This document shows positions 1-7,823 of a stretch of 49,209 bases of DNA, one piece after another. Each line of letters starts with the position of its first letter. Position 1 is the first letter of the stretch. Origin of the DNA: Bacteroides sp. (GTDB lineage Bacteria > Bacteroidota > Bacteroidia > Bacteroidales > Muribaculaceae); contig JAAVDJ010000026.1 of assembly GCA_014801875.1 (NCBI GenBank), positions 1 through 49,209 on the forward strand. The letters are read 5' to 3'. The translations under genes and the position numbers were made by a program. The notes under the pieces are model-generated. The model had not been told where the DNA came from. It ran no database searches and saw nothing but the letters and a program-made list of their open reading frames with translations.

Positions 1-978
1 GAACTTCTGATAATGGGACTTATGCCTAGAAATAAACATCCTCTTTAGAATGAACTATTCCAAAAAATCGAACAGTTCATTTTGAAGAAAACCGTTCAAT
101 TCAGTTCGTCAAGTGTCAACATATATATAGAATGTATAATAATTCTAATCAATTTTCAAAGAATCTGGTATGACAGAAGCGATGCAGATACTCAGCCAGA
201 ATAAACGCATCAAGAAAATAAAAGGAGTTGTTTTCGGTCTTGCCATTGGTAGCAGTATGTGCAAATTTTGCACATGCTGAATTTTCCTGAAGTTCAGTAT
301 TTCCTGATTAGGGGTGCAGCACAGCCGTGGCATGAACGAGCTTCGCATGAGGATTCACGGATGCTCATGGGTAATGGAGTCGGTGGGAGGGATAAAAAAG
401 TGACAGGCAGCTGAGCTGCCTGTCAATGCCTTTCCGACGGTTAAATGATGTGTCGTTTTGGCGTCAGTAATCTAAAATTTTAGGAGTCCTGTGGACTTTC
501 TGTTTCAGGTTATCATAACGTCTTGGTTTTAGTTTCACTTATTTTTTTACACTCTGAAAAGAAGAAGAAAAATTAAAGATTAGATGTTTGTTGCTAAATT
601 CTTACACTATCATTATTCATATTCCGGTTCGACATGAGGGAAATTCCCTCCACATAACGACTTTACTAATTCTAAAACAACGACTAAATTATAATTGAAA
701 ACGAATTAAATAATACTCTATATTAATCTATATCTTTTATATCTATCAATATTTTATAACGACATCAAAAATTATATTGCTAATCGAATTTGACTGCCTT
801 TGCAGCCCCCGTTCGACCGGGTTCACTTGTATAACGGGATGACAAAAAAATGGTTTGGTCATAATCCATATTTTTTGTAAATTTTTTTGTAAATGTAAAT
901 AGTGTGTTGAAAATCAATGGTTAATAAAGATGTTAATTCATTGAATTAACAATGGTTAAATTGAGATATATAGAGCAA
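1..978. other. AT-rich left flank without a convincing gene
   Basis: I see no gene-like open reading frame here. The stretch is AT-rich and contains small palindromes: arms aatgaact/agttcatt at 49-56 and 74-81, a 9-bp dyad around 265-283 (atgtgcaaa, one base, tttgcacat) and the 12-bp palindrome ctaaaattttag at 472-483. A 36-codon frame starts at 170 on the plus strand, but nothing supports its expression. The strongest signal is the minus-strand terminator-like hairpin at 401-425, listed separately. The region may be a remnant or a regulatory spacer. Confidence 0.5.
391..425 (-). terminator. Intrinsic terminator-like hairpin, minus strand
   Basis: A perfect 10-bp stem (tgacaggcag / ctgcctgtca) closes a 5-base loop at 401-425. 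On the minus strand the stem is followed by a T-run (complement of the A-run at 394-399), the shape of an intrinsic terminator. The nearest minus-strand gene ends at 1232, about 800 bases upstream in transcription order, so what it terminates is unclear. Confidence 0.6.
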
Positions 979-980
979 GG

Positions 981-1145
981 GAGAGAATTGTTGCGAGTAA
1001 GGCGGTTCGGGTTGCTGTCTCGCGAAACAATACCTTCCAGCACACGCCCCGTCGCTGCGGGCACTCACGGAGTGAGTGCGCTCCCAGTGCGACGCGGAGT
1101 GAGTGCGCTCCCAGTGCTCCCAGTGAGACGCGGCCCGGGTACGCA
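981..1145. repeat. GC-rich hairpin-forming repeat, copy A
   Basis: The first about 100 bases match 2245-2345 with only a few differences, in the same orientation. The segment is far more GC-rich than its AT-rich surroundings. It contains short perfect hairpins such as gcactcac-gga-gtgagtgc and cccg-tcgctg-cggg, and tandem partial units built on gctcccagtg and gacgcgg. Short open frames occur on both strands only because the sequence is GC-rich; I do not regard them as genes. Copies A and B flank the toxin-antitoxin-like pair. Confidence 0.85.
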
Positions 1146-1231
1146 ATGATAGACAAGCACTAATTTTGTGTCAAACTATAGGATTTAGGGGAACGAAAGG
1201 GTACTGTCTGACGAGTTGAAACAGAAAATTT

Positions 1232-1549
1232 TCATGCGTTAACCATTACAAGGCAACTTATACCCAAACGATCTTCTATATTGGCTATACTCTTAAAACT
1301 CAGATTTTCCGTACCGGAGAGAAGTTTACTTACATACTGAGGTGAAACGCCAAGTTTAGTGGCAAGGTCCGCACGTTTCATGCCATTATCCTGCATATAG
1401 CCAATAAGGGTCACAGCAAGTTGGCGCGACCAACGCAGCCAGCTTGCATTTTCTTTTCGCCAGGCAGCTTCCTCTACAAAACGTGATGGGCTTTCACTTT
1501 CATTAGCCTCTAAAAATTTTATTGCCTTGCTTGCCATATTATTCTTCAT
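1232..1549 (-). CDS. XRE-type helix-turn-helix protein, probable antitoxin
   Basis: This is a 105-residue DNA-binding protein if it starts at the ATG at 1549; a second ATG at 1537 would give 101 residues. Residues about 57-96 form a Cro/C1-type helix-turn-helix (KRADLATKLGVSPQYVSKLL, then a short loop and helix). The N-terminal half is charged and contains a Trp-rich stretch (WRKENASWLRW). It follows the upstream minus-strand gene with an 11-base overlap, the layout of a toxin-first (HigBA-like) module in which the antitoxin represses its own operon. Longer N-terminal extensions into the neighbouring gene look artificial. It could instead be a plain regulator. The helix-turn-helix call is firm; the antitoxin role is inferred from context. 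Confidence 0.75.
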   Translation of the reverse strand: MKNNMASKAIKFLEANESESPSRFVEEAAWRKENASWLRWSRQLAVTLIGYMQDNGMKRADLATKLGVSPQYVSKLLSGTENLSFKSIANIEDRLGISCLVMVNA

Positions 1550-2090
1550 TAGTGAGTTCAACAAAACTATCTTGATCGAAAACGCCATTAGCTTTCAAGA
1601 AAGCCTTACAGCGATTGAGTTTGTGAAGTTCAAGGGCGGTATGCTCACGCTCCTGCATGGTACGGCTCAATTTGATTGCCCCACCCGTAACGACATATAC
1701 ATTTGGCTCCAGCCTTATAGAATAAATCCTCAGCCAACTGGCATGACGTTCTCTATCCCAGTTGCGGGCTTTCCTCCTTGTTAATTCCGACATCCGCGTG
1801 TCTGTAATATCCAATGGTTTGAAGAGTTCATCAAGATTCTCGGTATAGGGAAATTCAAGTATCAACTCCTCTAAAGCCTCGGCATCTTCAAAAGTATCTT
1901 CAATGGCCTGATCAAGACGCTCTATCAAGAAGAAACTTCTAAGATCTTCAAAATTCTCCATAAAGAAGTCAAGAAGATATTCCGCATTGTGCCATTTACG
2001 GAACAACAGGGTAAGCTCATCAACTTCTTCATCCGGAGCCTTGACAGCCCAAAGATGGTTGTATTTTGGTATGATCCTTACAAACTTCAT
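1539..2090 (-). CDS. Putative RelE/HigB-like toxin partner
   Basis: This 183-residue protein has no motif that fixes its function. The N-terminal two thirds are rich in acidic and aromatic residues (residues about 20-90). The C-terminal third contains WLRIYSIRLEPNVYVVTGGA followed by IKLSRTMQER and a helical tail, which resembles the beta-strand plus helix end of RelE/ParE/HigB ribonuclease toxins (Arg-rich strand, then YVVTGGAIKL). It is much longer than typical HigB (about 90-110 residues). It lies directly upstream of, and overlaps, a helix-turn-helix gene, and a promoter-like motif precedes it. I infer a toxin role from architecture; no catalytic residues could be assigned. The alternative is a conserved Bacteroidales protein of unknown function. 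Confidence 0.55.
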   Translation of the reverse strand: MKFVRIIPKYNHLWAVKAPDEEVDELTLLFRKWHNAEYLLDFFMENFEDLRSFFLIERLDQAIEDTFEDAEALEELILEFPYTENLDELFKPLDITDTRMSELTRRKARNWDRERHASWLRIYSIRLEPNVYVVTGGAIKLSRTMQEREHTALELHKLNRCKAFLKANGVFDQDSFVELTNEE

Positions 2091-2118
2091 ATAATATCAT
2101 ATAATATAAACGCATTCG

Positions 2119-2157
2119 GAAATGCAAAGTTAATCAAACATTTCGAAATAATGCAAC
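2119..2157 (-). promoter_or_regulatory. Promoter and possible operator of the toxin-antitoxin pair
   Basis: On the minus strand, TAacTTTG (2125-2132) matches the Bacteroidota -7 box. It is preceded 21 bases upstream by GTTG (2154-2157), a near match to the -33 TTTG. The arms gaaatg (2119-2124) and catttc (2139-2144) form a dyad overlapping the -7 box, where a self-repressing antitoxin would be expected to bind. Binding is inferred. Confidence 0.5.
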
Positions 2158-2244
2158 CGATAGGTTTAGTTTTTCTTGCTAACAAAAATATATATGTGGA
2201 TACGATAATATTCCATAGGGAAATTTAATAGAATTTTATAAGGA

Positions 2245-2690
2245 GAGAGAATTGTTGCGAGTAAGCCGGTTCGGGTTGCTGTCCCTGAGAAACAATACCT
2301 TCCAGCACACGCCCCGTCGCTGCGGGCGCTCACGGAGTGAGTGTCCGCCCAGTGCGACGTGGGCCGGGTTACTCGAAGAGGCGCTCTCCCAGTGCGACGC
2401 GGCCCGGGTTACTCGAAGAGGCGAACCGGGTTACTCGAAGAGGCACTCAGGGAGTGAGCGCCCTCCCAGTGCGAGGCGGCCCGGGTTACACGAGGTGGTA
2501 GGGTACCCGGGCATTCGGCGAATGCCCTAAGCTCCATATTTTGCTCAACCCGTCCACACCGAGGGTGTTGGAAAAGACACCGCCCGTCGCTGCGGGCACT
2601 CACGGAGTGAGTGCGCTCCCAGTGAGACGCGGCCCGGGTTACTCGAAGCGGCGCTCACGGAGTGAGCGCGCTCCCAGTAAGGAGGGGGTT
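2245..2690. repeat. GC-rich hairpin-forming repeat, copy B (expanded)
   Basis: The first about 100 bases are nearly identical to 981-1081. The copy then expands into tandem partial units of about 40 bases: ccgggttactcgaag recurs near 2364, 2404, 2426 and 2634, with a variant at 2480. A second copy of the cgtcgctgcgggcactcac segment lies near 2585. Hairpins include gggcattcg-g-cgaatgccc near 2508-2526. No coding capacity is believable. It sits between the toxin-antitoxin promoter region and the lptD terminator. Function is unknown; it may be a mobile or recombinogenic extragenic repeat. Confidence 0.85.
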
Positions 2691-2697
2691 AAATATT

Positions 2698-2731
2698 AAT
2701 CCCGGTTCAAAGCTGAGTTTGAGCCGGGATT
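2698..2731 (-). terminator. Hairpin downstream of lptD
   Basis: A 14-bp stem with one G-T pair (aatcccggttcaaa / tttgagccgggatt) and a 6-base loop lies 31 bases beyond the lptD stop codon. On the minus strand it is followed by AATATTTAA rather than a clean T-run, so termination is likely but not certain. Confidence 0.6.
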
Positions 2732-2762
2732 GTAAAGGTATTGCGCGGAAAGGAGAAGTAGA

Positions 2763-5675
2763 TCAATACCATTCGACACCGTTGGTATTGGATGAGCGCT
2801 TGTCGTATTTGAGGTCCTTGAGGAGAGAAGACTTCACGGCGATGTTGAAGTTGAAGGATTTATAAGGACCGAGAGGCACAAATGAAGCCGACATGGAGAA
2901 ACAGTGGAGGTCTCGCGAGATGGAGCAGTTCATGTAGGCAATCTTGTGCAGATCGAAGTTGTAGGAAGCCGAGAATGAGAAGTTCCAGTTTTTGGTGGGC
3001 CTGATATTTCCGGAGAAAGAGAGATTTTGGGTCCATTTCCCTTTATACTCCAGTTTATCGTAGTCGAAGGCACCATATCCGTAGTTTACCGAATAGTTGA
3101 AAGTCAGGTTCCACGGACATTCCCATGCAGCGTATCCGTCGGCATCAGCGGCAGCGGCCTCCTCGCGAGCCTCCTTACGTCGTCGAGCCTTGAGGTCTCC
3201 GTAATTGTCGAAGTCATTGGCTTCCGACCCATCACCATTGCCGAAGGGATCATTGTTGTTTTCAGGATCGTCGTCCGGTCCGCTCCCTTTGCCGTTGTTA
3301 TTGTTCTCATTCTTCTTTCTTCGGAAGGTCTGGTTGTTGAAGGTGTAGGAGAAAGAAGTACCGGTTGAAGAAAGTCTTGCCCAACCCTTTCCGGCCTGGA
3401 GGCGAGTGCGATTGACACGCACCGGAGTGCCTGACGGACTAAGCCGGTAGATATAAGGGTCCCAGGTAGCATTGAGGTTAAGGTTGAAATTCTTAACGAG
3501 ACGAAGGAGGATGGAGGTATTGATGTTGCTCCAGTTCATTGAGTCAGCCGCGAAATTATAGCTCTGGCTGATGGAGAAATTCTCTATGAGTGAAATTTTC
3601 TTCACACCGGTGGAATCCTTGTCGCTCTTAACCTTCATCTCAAGATTGTTCGCGAGATTTACGGAAATAGCCCCGGTCTTACCGGCCGAGGGAGACCCGA
3701 GGAGCCCATGCGAGAAATAGTTGTATTTTCGGAACTGAGTGACACCCTCGGCATCGACATAATTATATGATCCATATATACCCCACATAGGGTCGGAGAA
3801 ATCGGGAGAAGCGTTGAACGACACCGTCGGAGTCAGGACGTGGCGAATCATCTGCACCTTGTCGCCGAGGAACTTCATAGGCTTCCAGAAACCGTAGATT
3901 TTAGTGTCGAAAGCGAGGGAGGCGTTGAAGTCGAAAAGGTTAAAGAATCCGTATGTAGTGTCGGCAATCTCACGAGAAGCCTGAGTGTCCCATTGACGTT
4001 TTATTTTGGAAGCATACATACGGTCGTTCATCGTCAAGGAGGGGGAGATATTGATGTATTTGAAGAGGGAGAACGTCGCAGAGACGGGGACATAGTGCTT
4101 CAATCCGTTTCTCCAATCCTTGACAAGGCTTTTCTGGAAAAACTGATCCTGCCGGGCGGTCAGAGAGTTCTGAAACTGACCGGAATAAGAAAGTTTTATT
4201 TTCTCATACCATTTCTCCCCGCCCACCGATTTCTTACGCTTGAAAGGAGCGACCTGAGAAAGAGTGACGTTGATGTTCGGGAAAGAGACGGAGAGGGTTG
4301 AATCCTGTGTGCGCTGCGAGATGTTGGCCGTCGTCGACAGGCTCCACTTAGTGCCGGGGAAGCGGTAGGTCATGTTGACCGTACTCGACTTTGTGTTCTC
4401 CGTAAACGAGGAGTTGTAATATGAATTGAGGTCGTTACGGGTATAGCCGGAAGTAGTGAAGTTGACCGAAGCCGAGAAATTCATGTTCGGATTGGCCTTC
4501 GTATCCTGCGAATGGCTCCAGATGACCTGGAAGTTTTTCTGCTTGGAATAATCCGGACTTCCTTTCTCTCCATAGATGGTAGTGATGTATGAGATATCGA
4601 AATTACCACGGAATCGGTAGCGTTTCACGTATGAAGAGTGTCCTGTAAGGCCCCAGGAGCCTTTTGTATAGATTTCACCACGCAGGGCCAGATCAACGTT
4701 ATCATTTATCGCGAAATAGTATCCACCGTCGCGAAGGTAGAAACCGCGGTTATAATCTTCACCGAAAGTCGGGACAATCACGCCGCTTGAATAATCTTTC
4801 GTGAAAGGGAAGAACCCGAATGGGAGGGCCAGGGGGAGGGGAACATCCGCAAGAACCATATAAACGGGTCCGGTCACGATATTCTTTTTTGGCACCATTT
4901 TGCCTCGGGTCACATTGAAATAGAAATGCGGATGCTCATGGTCGTCGCAGGTGGTGTACTTACCATTTTCCACGAAGAACGACCCATCCTCCATTTTCTT
5001 TGAAGCGGCGCTGGTGAGGTATCCTTCCCCCTGCTCGGTAATTACGTTGGTGATGAACCCTCGTTCAGTCTTGAAGTTATATGTCATCTCCTTCGATTCA
5101 TACTCATCACCACCATCGGAAAACACCGGATTTCCGGCGAGATTGCCGGTAGAATCGACTCTACCCATAGCGTGGACAGTGGAATTGTCGAGGTTCATCT
5201 GAATCTCCTGAGCGTTGAGTTTAAACTGTCCGTATTCCACCTTGCTGTCTCCGTACAGATAGGCGTTGTTCTGTCCGATCATGACCAGGGAATCGGTGGC
5301 GTCAAACTGAACGGCGGCATCAAGGTCTACTTTGTTGCGGTTTATACGCGAGATAGTCGAGCGAGAAGAATCCCGTGGAATCGGGGCGGAACGTCGCGCA
5401 CTGTAGGCGCGTTCTTCCAGGGAATCCACCGGAGCGATTATAGAATCTGTGACTGAAAGGGTGGAATCATAGCCAAAGAAAAGAGTGTCGTTGAAAAGAG
5501 ATGCTTCATCAATATCAATGGAGAGGGAATCAACCGGCACAAAGCGGTTTTCGCCCACCGAATCAACGGGGACGGAAGAGCGAGAGGCAATGCGATGCTT
5601 AGGCATTGCGGCCTGCTGCGCGATAGCGACGCCGATAGAAGCCAGCGCCGAAATATATAAAAGAGTACGCCTCAA
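2763..5675 (-). CDS. lptD: LPS-assembly outer membrane protein LptD
   Basis: LptD is the outer membrane beta-barrel that inserts lipopolysaccharide into the outer leaflet, normally with LptE. The 970-residue product begins with a signal peptide (residues 1-19, ending AIA before QQ). An OstA-like periplasmic domain (about 110-260) carries QNNAYLYGDSKVEYGQF and the MTYNFKTERGFI segment. Then come the FGFFPFT...GVIVPTFGED region and a long barrel with alternating aromatic strands to the C-terminus. The start is TTG at 5675: there is no in-frame ATG upstream before a stop, and the next ATG (codon 24) would delete the signal peptide. A low-complexity Asn/Asp-rich stretch (about residues 785-815) followed by a Lys/Arg/Ala-rich stretch looks like an extended loop. 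It is the last gene of the ilvE-HD-lptD run. Confidence 0.88.
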   Translation of the reverse strand: MRRTLLYISALASIGVAIAQQAAMPKHRIASRSSVPVDSVGENRFVPVDSLSIDIDEASLFNDTLFFGYDSTLSVTDSIIAPVDSLEERAYSARRSAPIPRDSSRSTISRINRNKVDLDAAVQFDATDSLVMIGQNNAYLYGDSKVEYGQFKLNAQEIQMNLDNSTVHAMGRVDSTGNLAGNPVFSDGGDEYESKEMTYNFKTERGFITNVITEQGEGYLTSAASKKMEDGSFFVENGKYTTCDDHEHPHFYFNVTRGKMVPKKNIVTGPVYMVLADVPLPLALPFGFFPFTKDYSSGVIVPTFGEDYNRGFYLRDGGYYFAINDNVDLALRGEIYTKGSWGLTGHSSYVKRYRFRGNFDISYITTIYGEKGSPDYSKQKNFQVIWSHSQDTKANPNMNFSASVNFTTSGYTRNDLNSYYNSSFTENTKSSTVNMTYRFPGTKWSLSTTANISQRTQDSTLSVSFPNINVTLSQVAPFKRKKSVGGEKWYEKIKLSYSGQFQNSLTARQDQFFQKSLVKDWRNGLKHYVPVSATFSLFKYINISPSLTMNDRMYASKIKRQWDTQASREIADTTYGFFNLFDFNASLAFDTKIYGFWKPMKFLGDKVQMIRHVLTPTVSFNASPDFSDPMWGIYGSYNYVDAEGVTQFRKYNYFSHGLLGSPSAGKTGAISVNLANNLEMKVKSDKDSTGVKKISLIENFSISQSYNFAADSMNWSNINTSILLRLVKNFNLNLNATWDPYIYRLSPSGTPVRVNRTRLQAGKGWARLSSTGTSFSYTFNNQTFRRKKNENNNNGKGSGPDDDPENNNDPFGNGDGSEANDFDNYGDLKARRRKEAREEAAAADADGYAAWECPWNLTFNYSVNYGYGAFDYDKLEYKGKWTQNLSFSGNIRPTKNWNFSFSASYNFDLHKIAYMNCSISRDLHCFSMSASFVPLGPYKSFNFNIAVKSSLLKDLKYDKRSSNTNGVEWY

Positions 5676-5728
5676 AGATGGCAGATTAAGTTCGGATTAT
5701 GAAATAGAAAAAGGGTTTTGAGGAGAAA

Positions 5729-6280
5729 TCAGGAAAAGAGGGCGTGGAGGTCAAGGAATCGGCGGAGGGAATCCTCGCCGAAAGTCTCCATCTGCCTTAT
5801 CACCTTTTCAAGCGGTTTCCTCTCCGAAAGGCTTCCCGATTTGGAAAAGAATTTATCGGCATAGCAGATAAGTTTCTCTTCCAGGGAAACGGGACACATA
5901 TCCCGATGAGGGAGGGGGAGATTTTGCCTGACAATATCCTGCACAGTGAGTCCGGATCCGGTGTGTCGTTCGCATACGAGAGCATGTCGGGGCAATCCTG
6001 CCATCTCAAGCAAACGTCTACCTTCCACTCCATGGCAAATATAGGGGAGAGAACCGTGGCAATGGATAGCCGGGGCATCGCAGGCAATGACGCCAATGTC
6101 ATGGAGCATGGCGGCATCGCAGACAAACTGACGGTCAACGTCAAGGTCTTTGTTATCGGCAATCTCCAGCGCCAGCTCCGCCACACATCCCGAGTGGGTC
6201 AGGACAGTGGGGAGAAGCGGGTCGTCCGGGGAATACCAACGGGAGAATATATCCCGCACAAAAGGGGAAGGAGGCATCAT
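5729..6280 (-). CDS. HD-domain phosphohydrolase
   Basis: The 183-residue HD-superfamily protein probably hydrolyses a phosphate ester, with metal bound by conserved His and Asp residues. Visible residues are H29, the HDIG motif at H60-D61, H83 and H106 in CERHTGSG. Its length fits small single-domain HD proteins of the uncharacterised HDIG group, and the substrate cannot be read from the sequence. Its ATG overlaps the ilvE stop in an ATGA arrangement, and lptD starts 53 bases further on, so the three genes are probably co-transcribed. No functional link to either neighbour is evident. Confidence 0.8.
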   Translation of the reverse strand: MMPPSPFVRDIFSRWYSPDDPLLPTVLTHSGCVAELALEIADNKDLDVDRQFVCDAAMLHDIGVIACDAPAIHCHGSLPYICHGVEGRRLLEMAGLPRHALVCERHTGSGLTVQDIVRQNLPLPHRDMCPVSLEEKLICYADKFFSKSGSLSERKPLEKVIRQMETFGEDSLRRFLDLHALFS

Positions 6281-7302
6281 TCTATAATCTCACACCATCC
6301 GTGAGTGTCAGGTTCCTCTCCATATTGGATTGCACGAATCTTGTTGTAGAGGGCTGTAGTGACGGGTCCGGCCACACCTTCGGGAGAGATTACGTATTTA
6401 TCTCCGGTGTCGAGGTCGTCGATTTCAGAAACGGGAGAGCAGACGGCAGCCGTGCCGCAGGCAGCGATTTCCTCGAAAGAAGAAAGCTCCTCGAGAGGGA
6501 CATGACGCTCCTCCACTTCCAGGCCCATATCACGGGCAAGCTGTCGGAGGCTCTTGTTTGTGATGGAGGGAAGAATCGACTCGGAAGCCGGGGTGATGTA
6601 TTTATTATCCTTTATACCAAAGAAGTTAGCTGCGCCACATTCGTCGATATATTTTTTCTCCTTAGGGTCGAGATAGAGCATGACTGAATAACCCAGTTCA
6701 TGAGCTTTCTCGCCGGCCACCAGAGAAGCGCCGTAGTTACCACCAGCCTTTATCGAACCGGTGCCTTTGGGAGCAACGCGGTCATATTCACGACTGATGC
6801 AGACCTTAGTTGGCTTGAAACCCTCCTTGAAGTAAGGTCCTACCGGGGTCACGAGCATAATTACGAGATATTCGGAAGCCGGGCTTACGCCGACACGGGG
6901 AGAGATTCCGATTTCAAGAGGACGGATATAGAGAGAAGCACCGGTTCCGTAGGGAGGCACGAAGCGCTCATTGAGCTTGACGACCTTTCTGACCATCTCA
7001 CAGAAGAGCTCCTCGGGCATAGGCTGCATCTTCAGCCCCTCGGCTGAGCGGATGAATCGGCGTGCATTCTCATCCATTCTGAAGACGCGCACTTTGCCAT
7101 CTTTTCCGCGGAAAGCCTTGAGACCCTCGAACGACTCCTGTCCGTAGTGGAGGCAGGAAGCTGCGATATGGAGGGGAATAAACTCGGAGTCAGACACCTC
7201 GATGTCTCCCCATTTACCATCCTTATAAGTACACCTCACGTTGAAGTCAGTCTTAATGTAGCTGAACGAGAGGTTGCTCCAATCGATTTGTGGCTCTTTC
7301 AT
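6277..7302 (-). CDS. ilvE: Branched-chain amino acid aminotransferase
   Basis: This fold-type IV PLP enzyme transfers the amino group between glutamate and the 2-oxo acids of Leu, Ile and Val in the cytosol. The 341-residue length is typical of the longer BCAT type found in Bacteroidota. The PLP lysine is K185 in GTGSIKAGGNY. Other family signatures are GQESFEGLKAFR near residue 60 and the DECGAANFFGI block that follows it by about 40 residues. It is the first gene of a minus-strand run with the HD hydrolase and lptD. Adjacency to lptD looks positional rather than metabolic. No clear promoter was found in the 58 bases upstream. Confidence 0.93.
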   Translation of the reverse strand: MKEPQIDWSNLSFSYIKTDFNVRCTYKDGKWGDIEVSDSEFIPLHIAASCLHYGQESFEGLKAFRGKDGKVRVFRMDENARRFIRSAEGLKMQPMPEELFCEMVRKVVKLNERFVPPYGTGASLYIRPLEIGISPRVGVSPASEYLVIMLVTPVGPYFKEGFKPTKVCISREYDRVAPKGTGSIKAGGNYGASLVAGEKAHELGYSVMLYLDPKEKKYIDECGAANFFGIKDNKYITPASESILPSITNKSLRQLARDMGLEVEERHVPLEELSSFEEIAACGTAAVCSPVSEIDDLDTGDKYVISPEGVAGPVTTALYNKIRAIQYGEEPDTHGWCEIIE

Positions 7303-7360
7303 ATAAGCTTGCTGTGATGTTAAGAATTCGAAACAATAAAAAGGTTGCAGTCCGAGATGC

Positions 7361-7696
7361 TCAGACAGCGACTTTGCATGTGTACTGTCCGGCTTTTACG
7401 ATGTAGACCCCATGCGCCGGGAGCATTAGACGGGAAGCTCCGGCCGGGAGATTAGTCTCAGAGACGACTCTGCCGAGGATAGTGAAGACCTTGATCTGGA
7501 CCGGGGAAGCCGCAGAGACGATAATAGCAGCCCCGTTGACTGAGATTTCGACATCCGACTCCTTGACAACGCTTTTACCTCCGGCGCGCATCTCCTGAGA
7601 GACCGTCTCCCATCCTTTGGGCAGCACGTCAGCAGCCGAGGCTGTTGAGGCAGCCGAGGCGGCAATCAAAAGAGATATGACGAGGCTTCGCACCAT
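7361..7696 (-). CDS. Mini secreted protein with type IX-like sorting domain
   Basis: This 111-residue protein has a signal peptide (MVRSLVISLLIAASAASTAS, cleavage near residue 21). After a linker of about 40 residues comes a C-terminal segment, VQIKVFTILGRVVSE...LPAHGVYIVKAG...KVAV, which has the pattern of a Por-secretion-tail/T9SS type A sorting domain. Nothing that looks like cargo is present. I chose the ATG at 7696: longer upstream readings run through the rpsA terminator and the rpsA coding region in another frame. It lies downstream of rpsA on the same strand but beyond that gene's terminator, so it probably has its own promoter, which I could not identify. The sorting-domain call is moderate; function is unknown. 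Confidence 0.65.
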   Translation of the reverse strand: MVRSLVISLLIAASAASTASAADVLPKGWETVSQEMRAGGKSVVKESDVEISVNGAAIIVSAASPVQIKVFTILGRVVSETNLPAGASRLMLPAHGVYIVKAGQYTCKVAV

Positions 7697-7737
7697 AAGC
7701 GGGAATGCACAAAAAGTTGTTTGGGGTGTAAAATTAC

Positions 7738-7771
7738 AAAAAAAAATGGGAAAACAGAAGTTTTCCCATTT
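7738..7771 (-). terminator. Intrinsic terminator of rpsA
   Basis: A perfect 12-bp stem (aaatgggaaaac / gttttcccattt) with a 4-base loop at 7744-7771 is followed on the minus strand by a run of T (complement of the A-run at 7738-7746). It lies 53 bases past the rpsA stop. Confidence 0.88.
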
Positions 7772-7823
7772 AAAATTATCTAACGGTTGGTTAAGACCGT
7801 AAAAAGAGGTGAGAAATAGGGTA

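Noticed and set aside
170..280. 36-codon plus-strand frame ending in a Cys-rich tail
   Set aside because: Too short, no ribosome-binding or promoter support, and its end lies in a palindrome.
145..348. 67-codon frame on the minus strand
   Set aside because: No domain, no promoter and biased composition (Phe/Ile-rich in AT-rich DNA). It could be chance.
946..1156. Short Arg/Ser-rich frames on both strands
   Set aside because: They arise from the GC-rich repeat, occur in overlapping frames and have no protein-like conservation signal.
2252..2603. 92- and 64-codon frames in repeat copy B
   Set aside because: Composed of the same tandem repeat units read in different frames; not genes.
981..2690. 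Possible CRISPR array
   Set aside because: Repeat spacing is irregular, there are no unique spacers of constant length and no cas genes.
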